From NCBI RefSeq assembly GCF_000178975.2, contig NC_015064.1, forward strand, positions 3,782,001 to 3,846,000: a stretch of 64,000 bases of DNA, read 5' to 3'. Source of the DNA: Granulicella tundricola MP5ACTX9. GTDB lineage: Bacteria > Acidobacteriota > Terriglobia > Terriglobales > Acidobacteriaceae. Positions within the stretch are counted from its first letter, which is position 1. Every line of letters starts with the position of its first letter. A model generated the notes under the pieces. The model did not search any database, was not told where the DNA came from, and saw only the letters and a program-made list of their open reading frames with translations. This document shows, piece by piece, positions 62,423 through 64,000 of this stretch. The translations under genes were made by a program, and so were the position numbers.

Positions 62423-63109
62423 CTAGCTATGAGGCATGTAGAAGAGGCTTAGGCGGGGGAGATTGCAGGCTTCCAGGAGACGCTTTTGCAGGAACTGCTG
62501 TTGGACCTGCTTGATCTGGACGGCTTGCATCTTGCCACGGTAGGGGGCTAGCTCGCGAGCGGCTTGTTCTCGGAGGGCTACGAGGTCGTCCTCCGGGGTG
62601 GCGGCCAGGATGGCGGCAAGCATCTTTTCTTCAAGGACCGTGAGGGTGCGGTCCAGATCTTCCAGATGCTGCGTGGGGTTGATGCGGAGGTCAGCAGCTA
62701 GTTCGCGGAGGCGGGTGGCGGTTTCTCCGGCTATGCCTGAGGCTTCTATGGTTTGGGCATTGGCTTCGAGGTAGGCGGCTACGGGTTCGGTTTCAAAGCC
62801 GCTTTCTGGGGATTCTTTTCTGGGGGCGAGGCCTATGGCGGCTTCGGCGGAGAGTTCTGCGGATTGCATGACAGACTGGGCGGCCCAGGCGAGGCCGTTG
62901 ATCTTCTGCAAGCGGCCTTTGGTGCGGAGTTTGCGGGTTTCGTATTTATCGAAGGCTTCGTCTATTCCTCTTAGAACGGCCTCCAGGGGGATGCCGGCGT
63001 CGTGCCAAGTCTCGATGAGGGCCCAGTCCAGGGTGGAGAGCATGAGGATGGAGCCGCGGCGTTGCTGGAAGCGGTCTTCGATCTCGGTGAAATAGGGGAT
63101 GTGGTTCAT
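62423..63109 (-). CDS. Hypothetical helical protein
   Basis: 228 residues, nearly all helical. The N-terminus HIPYFTEIEDRFQQRRGSIL and MLSTLDWALIETWHDAGIPL is followed by a long charged helix region and ends KRLLEACNLPRLSLFYMPHS. Pattern of an acidobacterial conserved hypothetical; no domain is recognised. It is not clearly linked to neighbours and lies 94 bases before the convergent LLM stop. Confidence 0.7.
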   Translation of the reverse strand: MNHIPYFTEIEDRFQQRRGSILMLSTLDWALIETWHDAGIPLEAVLRGIDEAFDKYETRKLRTKGRLQKINGLAWAAQSVMQSAELSAEAAIGLAPRKESPESGFETEPVAAYLEANAQTIEASGIAGETATRLRELAADLRINPTQHLEDLDRTLTVLEEKMLAAILAATPEDDLVALREQAARELAPYRGKMQAVQIKQVQQQFLQKRLLEACNLPRLSLFYMPHS

Positions 63110-63179
63110 GGGTTCCGGGGTGAGGACGGCCCGGGGCTAGAGCCCGGATGATTGTGCGGCGGGGACGGGGGGCTGAAGA

Positions 63180-63214
63180 CCAATACGGGGGTCCTTCGCT
63201 ACGCTCAGGATGAC
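63180..63214 (-). repeat. Dispersed repeat between genes
   Basis: On the minus strand GTCATCCTGAGCGTAGCGAA followed by GGACCCCCGTATTGG, the same family as the copy inside hemE. It lies in the gap between the hypothetical gene and coaX, the usual location for such repeats. Confidence 0.65.
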
Positions 63215-63245
63215 GTAGGTTTGTGGTGATGGTGGTGGGGCGGGG

Positions 63246-64000
63246 TTATTGGCTGCGGCGGCGTTGTTTTTCCTGGCGTTCCAGATTGCGCTCGAAGACC
63301 AAACGGAGGCCGGTGAGGGTTAGGTTGGGGTCTACTTCGCCTATGTATTTGGAGCCGGCGGCGATGAGGCCGGCCAGGCCTCCGGTGGCGATGGTCCTGA
63401 TGTTTTCCATGGGGCCGTTGGTGAGGGCCAGTTCCAGGATCATGCGTTCGAGGATGCCGTCGACGAGACCGATGTAGCCGTAGTAGAGGCCGATCTGGAT
63501 GTTATCGACCGTGCCGGTGCCGATGACCTTGGCGGGGCGTTTGACCTCGATGCGGGGGAGGCGGGCGGCGCGGGTGAAGAGGGCGTCGGCGGAGATGCCG
63601 AGGCCGGGGGCGATGGCGCCGCCGAGGAACTCGCCTTTGGCGGAGACGACGTCGAAGGTGGTGGCGGTGCCCATGTCGACGACGATGCAGGGGGAGCGGA
63701 AGTGCTCGAATGCGGCGACGCAGTTGACGATGCGGTCTGCGCCGACCTCTGCGGGGTTGTCGGTGAGGACGGGGAGGCCGGTGCGGACGCCGGGCTCGAC
63801 GAAGAGGGGGCGCTGCTTGAAGTACTGCTCGCTGACCTGGCGAAGGATGTGGTCCATGGGGGGTACGACCGACGAGATGGCGATGCCGGTGACGGCGGTG
63901 AGGGCGTGGCCGTTGGACTCAAAGAGGCTGCGGAGAATGACGCCGAACTCGTCCGTGGTGCGGGAGCGGGGGGTGGTGATGCGCCAGTTGGTGATGGGGT
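63246..64000 (-). CDS. coaX: Type III pantothenate kinase (5' end beyond window)
   Basis: The frame enters from the right edge (NWRITTPRSRTTDEFG is the first recognised segment) and gives about 251 residues to the stop at 63246. VGADRIVNCVAAFEHF, CIVVDMGTATTFDVVS and GGAIAPGLGISADALF are CoaX signatures (Asp in VDMGTATT binds ATP/pantothenate). It phosphorylates pantothenate in the first step of CoA synthesis and needs a monovalent cation. Only the first few residues (the initial DxGNT motif) are missing. An internal ATG at 63857 is not the true start. Confidence 0.95.
   Translation of the reverse strand, partial: PITNWRITTPRSRTTDEFGVILRSLFESNGHALTAVTGIAISSVVPPMDHILRQVSEQYFKQRPLFVEPGVRTGLPVLTDNPAEVGADRIVNCVAAFEHFRSPCIVVDMGTATTFDVVSAKGEFLGGAIAPGLGISADALFTRAARLPRIEVKRPAKVIGTGTVDNIQIGLYYGYIGLVDGILERMILELALTNGPMENIRTIATGGLAGLIAAGSKYIGEVDPNLTLTGLRLVFERNLERQEKQRRRSQ

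Overview
The window looks like chromosomal DNA of an acidobacterium, probably the Terriglobus/Granulicella/Edaphobacter group. This is inferred from family content: a PadR regulator next to a tandem-duplicated ABC permease of the acidobacterial ADOP type, a very large carboxypeptidase-regulatory-domain TonB-type receptor, a TPR protein with the N-terminal HTH common in this phylum, and dispersed repeats reading GTCATCCTGAGCG. No rRNA or CRISPR array was seen. Many genes have a -10-like TANNNT exactly six bases before the start codon, which suggests frequent leaderless transcription.

Host region 1 (1-36.3 kb). A DUF2237 fragment and an ABC-F ATPase are followed by an SGNH-type protein and an MBOAT acyltransferase; the MBOAT frame carries an in-frame TAA but continues intact to its expected C-terminus. 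Next come a secreted CocE-type hydrolase, an RhlE-like helicase, a surface polysaccharide cluster (two GT2 enzymes, a methyltransferase, a Wzx-like flippase) and MsrA. A nutrient cluster follows: a SusC/Oar-like outer-membrane receptor diverges from one of three tandem Tat-exported amidases, beside a DMT exporter and an HTH-TPR protein whose start is broken or non-canonical. A two-component pair sits beside a second response regulator with a degenerate acidic pocket. A PadR-ADOP operon with a clear inverted-repeat operator and a periplasmic GH38 alpha-mannosidase complete the region.

Integrated element (about 36.37-53.62 kb). A 30-bp perfect direct repeat identical to the 3' end of tRNA-Ser(GCT) brackets about 17.2 kb. 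Beside the left repeat is a complete tyrosine integrase; at the right the tRNA is intact. The left part runs mostly leftward: integrase, two excisionase-like HTH proteins, small phage-type proteins, a Nu1-like terminase small subunit, an AntA/KilAC antirepressor, a replication protein with a DnaA N-terminal-like C-terminus, and regulators. No capsid, portal, tail, large terminase or lysis gene was seen, so the best description is a phage-satellite-like (PICI-like) element. The right part is cargo: an RHH/HNH-like pair, many small leaderless genes, a paralogous micro-protein pair, a remnant of a second integrase in the opposite orientation, and next to the tRNA a tightly overlapping three-gene module including a TIGR04255-like protein. 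That module is the best candidate for an undescribed system.

Host region 2 (53.7-64 kb). A translationally coupled ATP-grasp/LLM-monooxygenase pair diverges from an APC permease. Then come inorganic pyrophosphatase, a solitary purS, a small beta-barrel protein, hemE with an in-frame insertion derived from a dispersed repeat, a second LLM oxidoreductase, an unknown protein and a 5'-truncated coaX.
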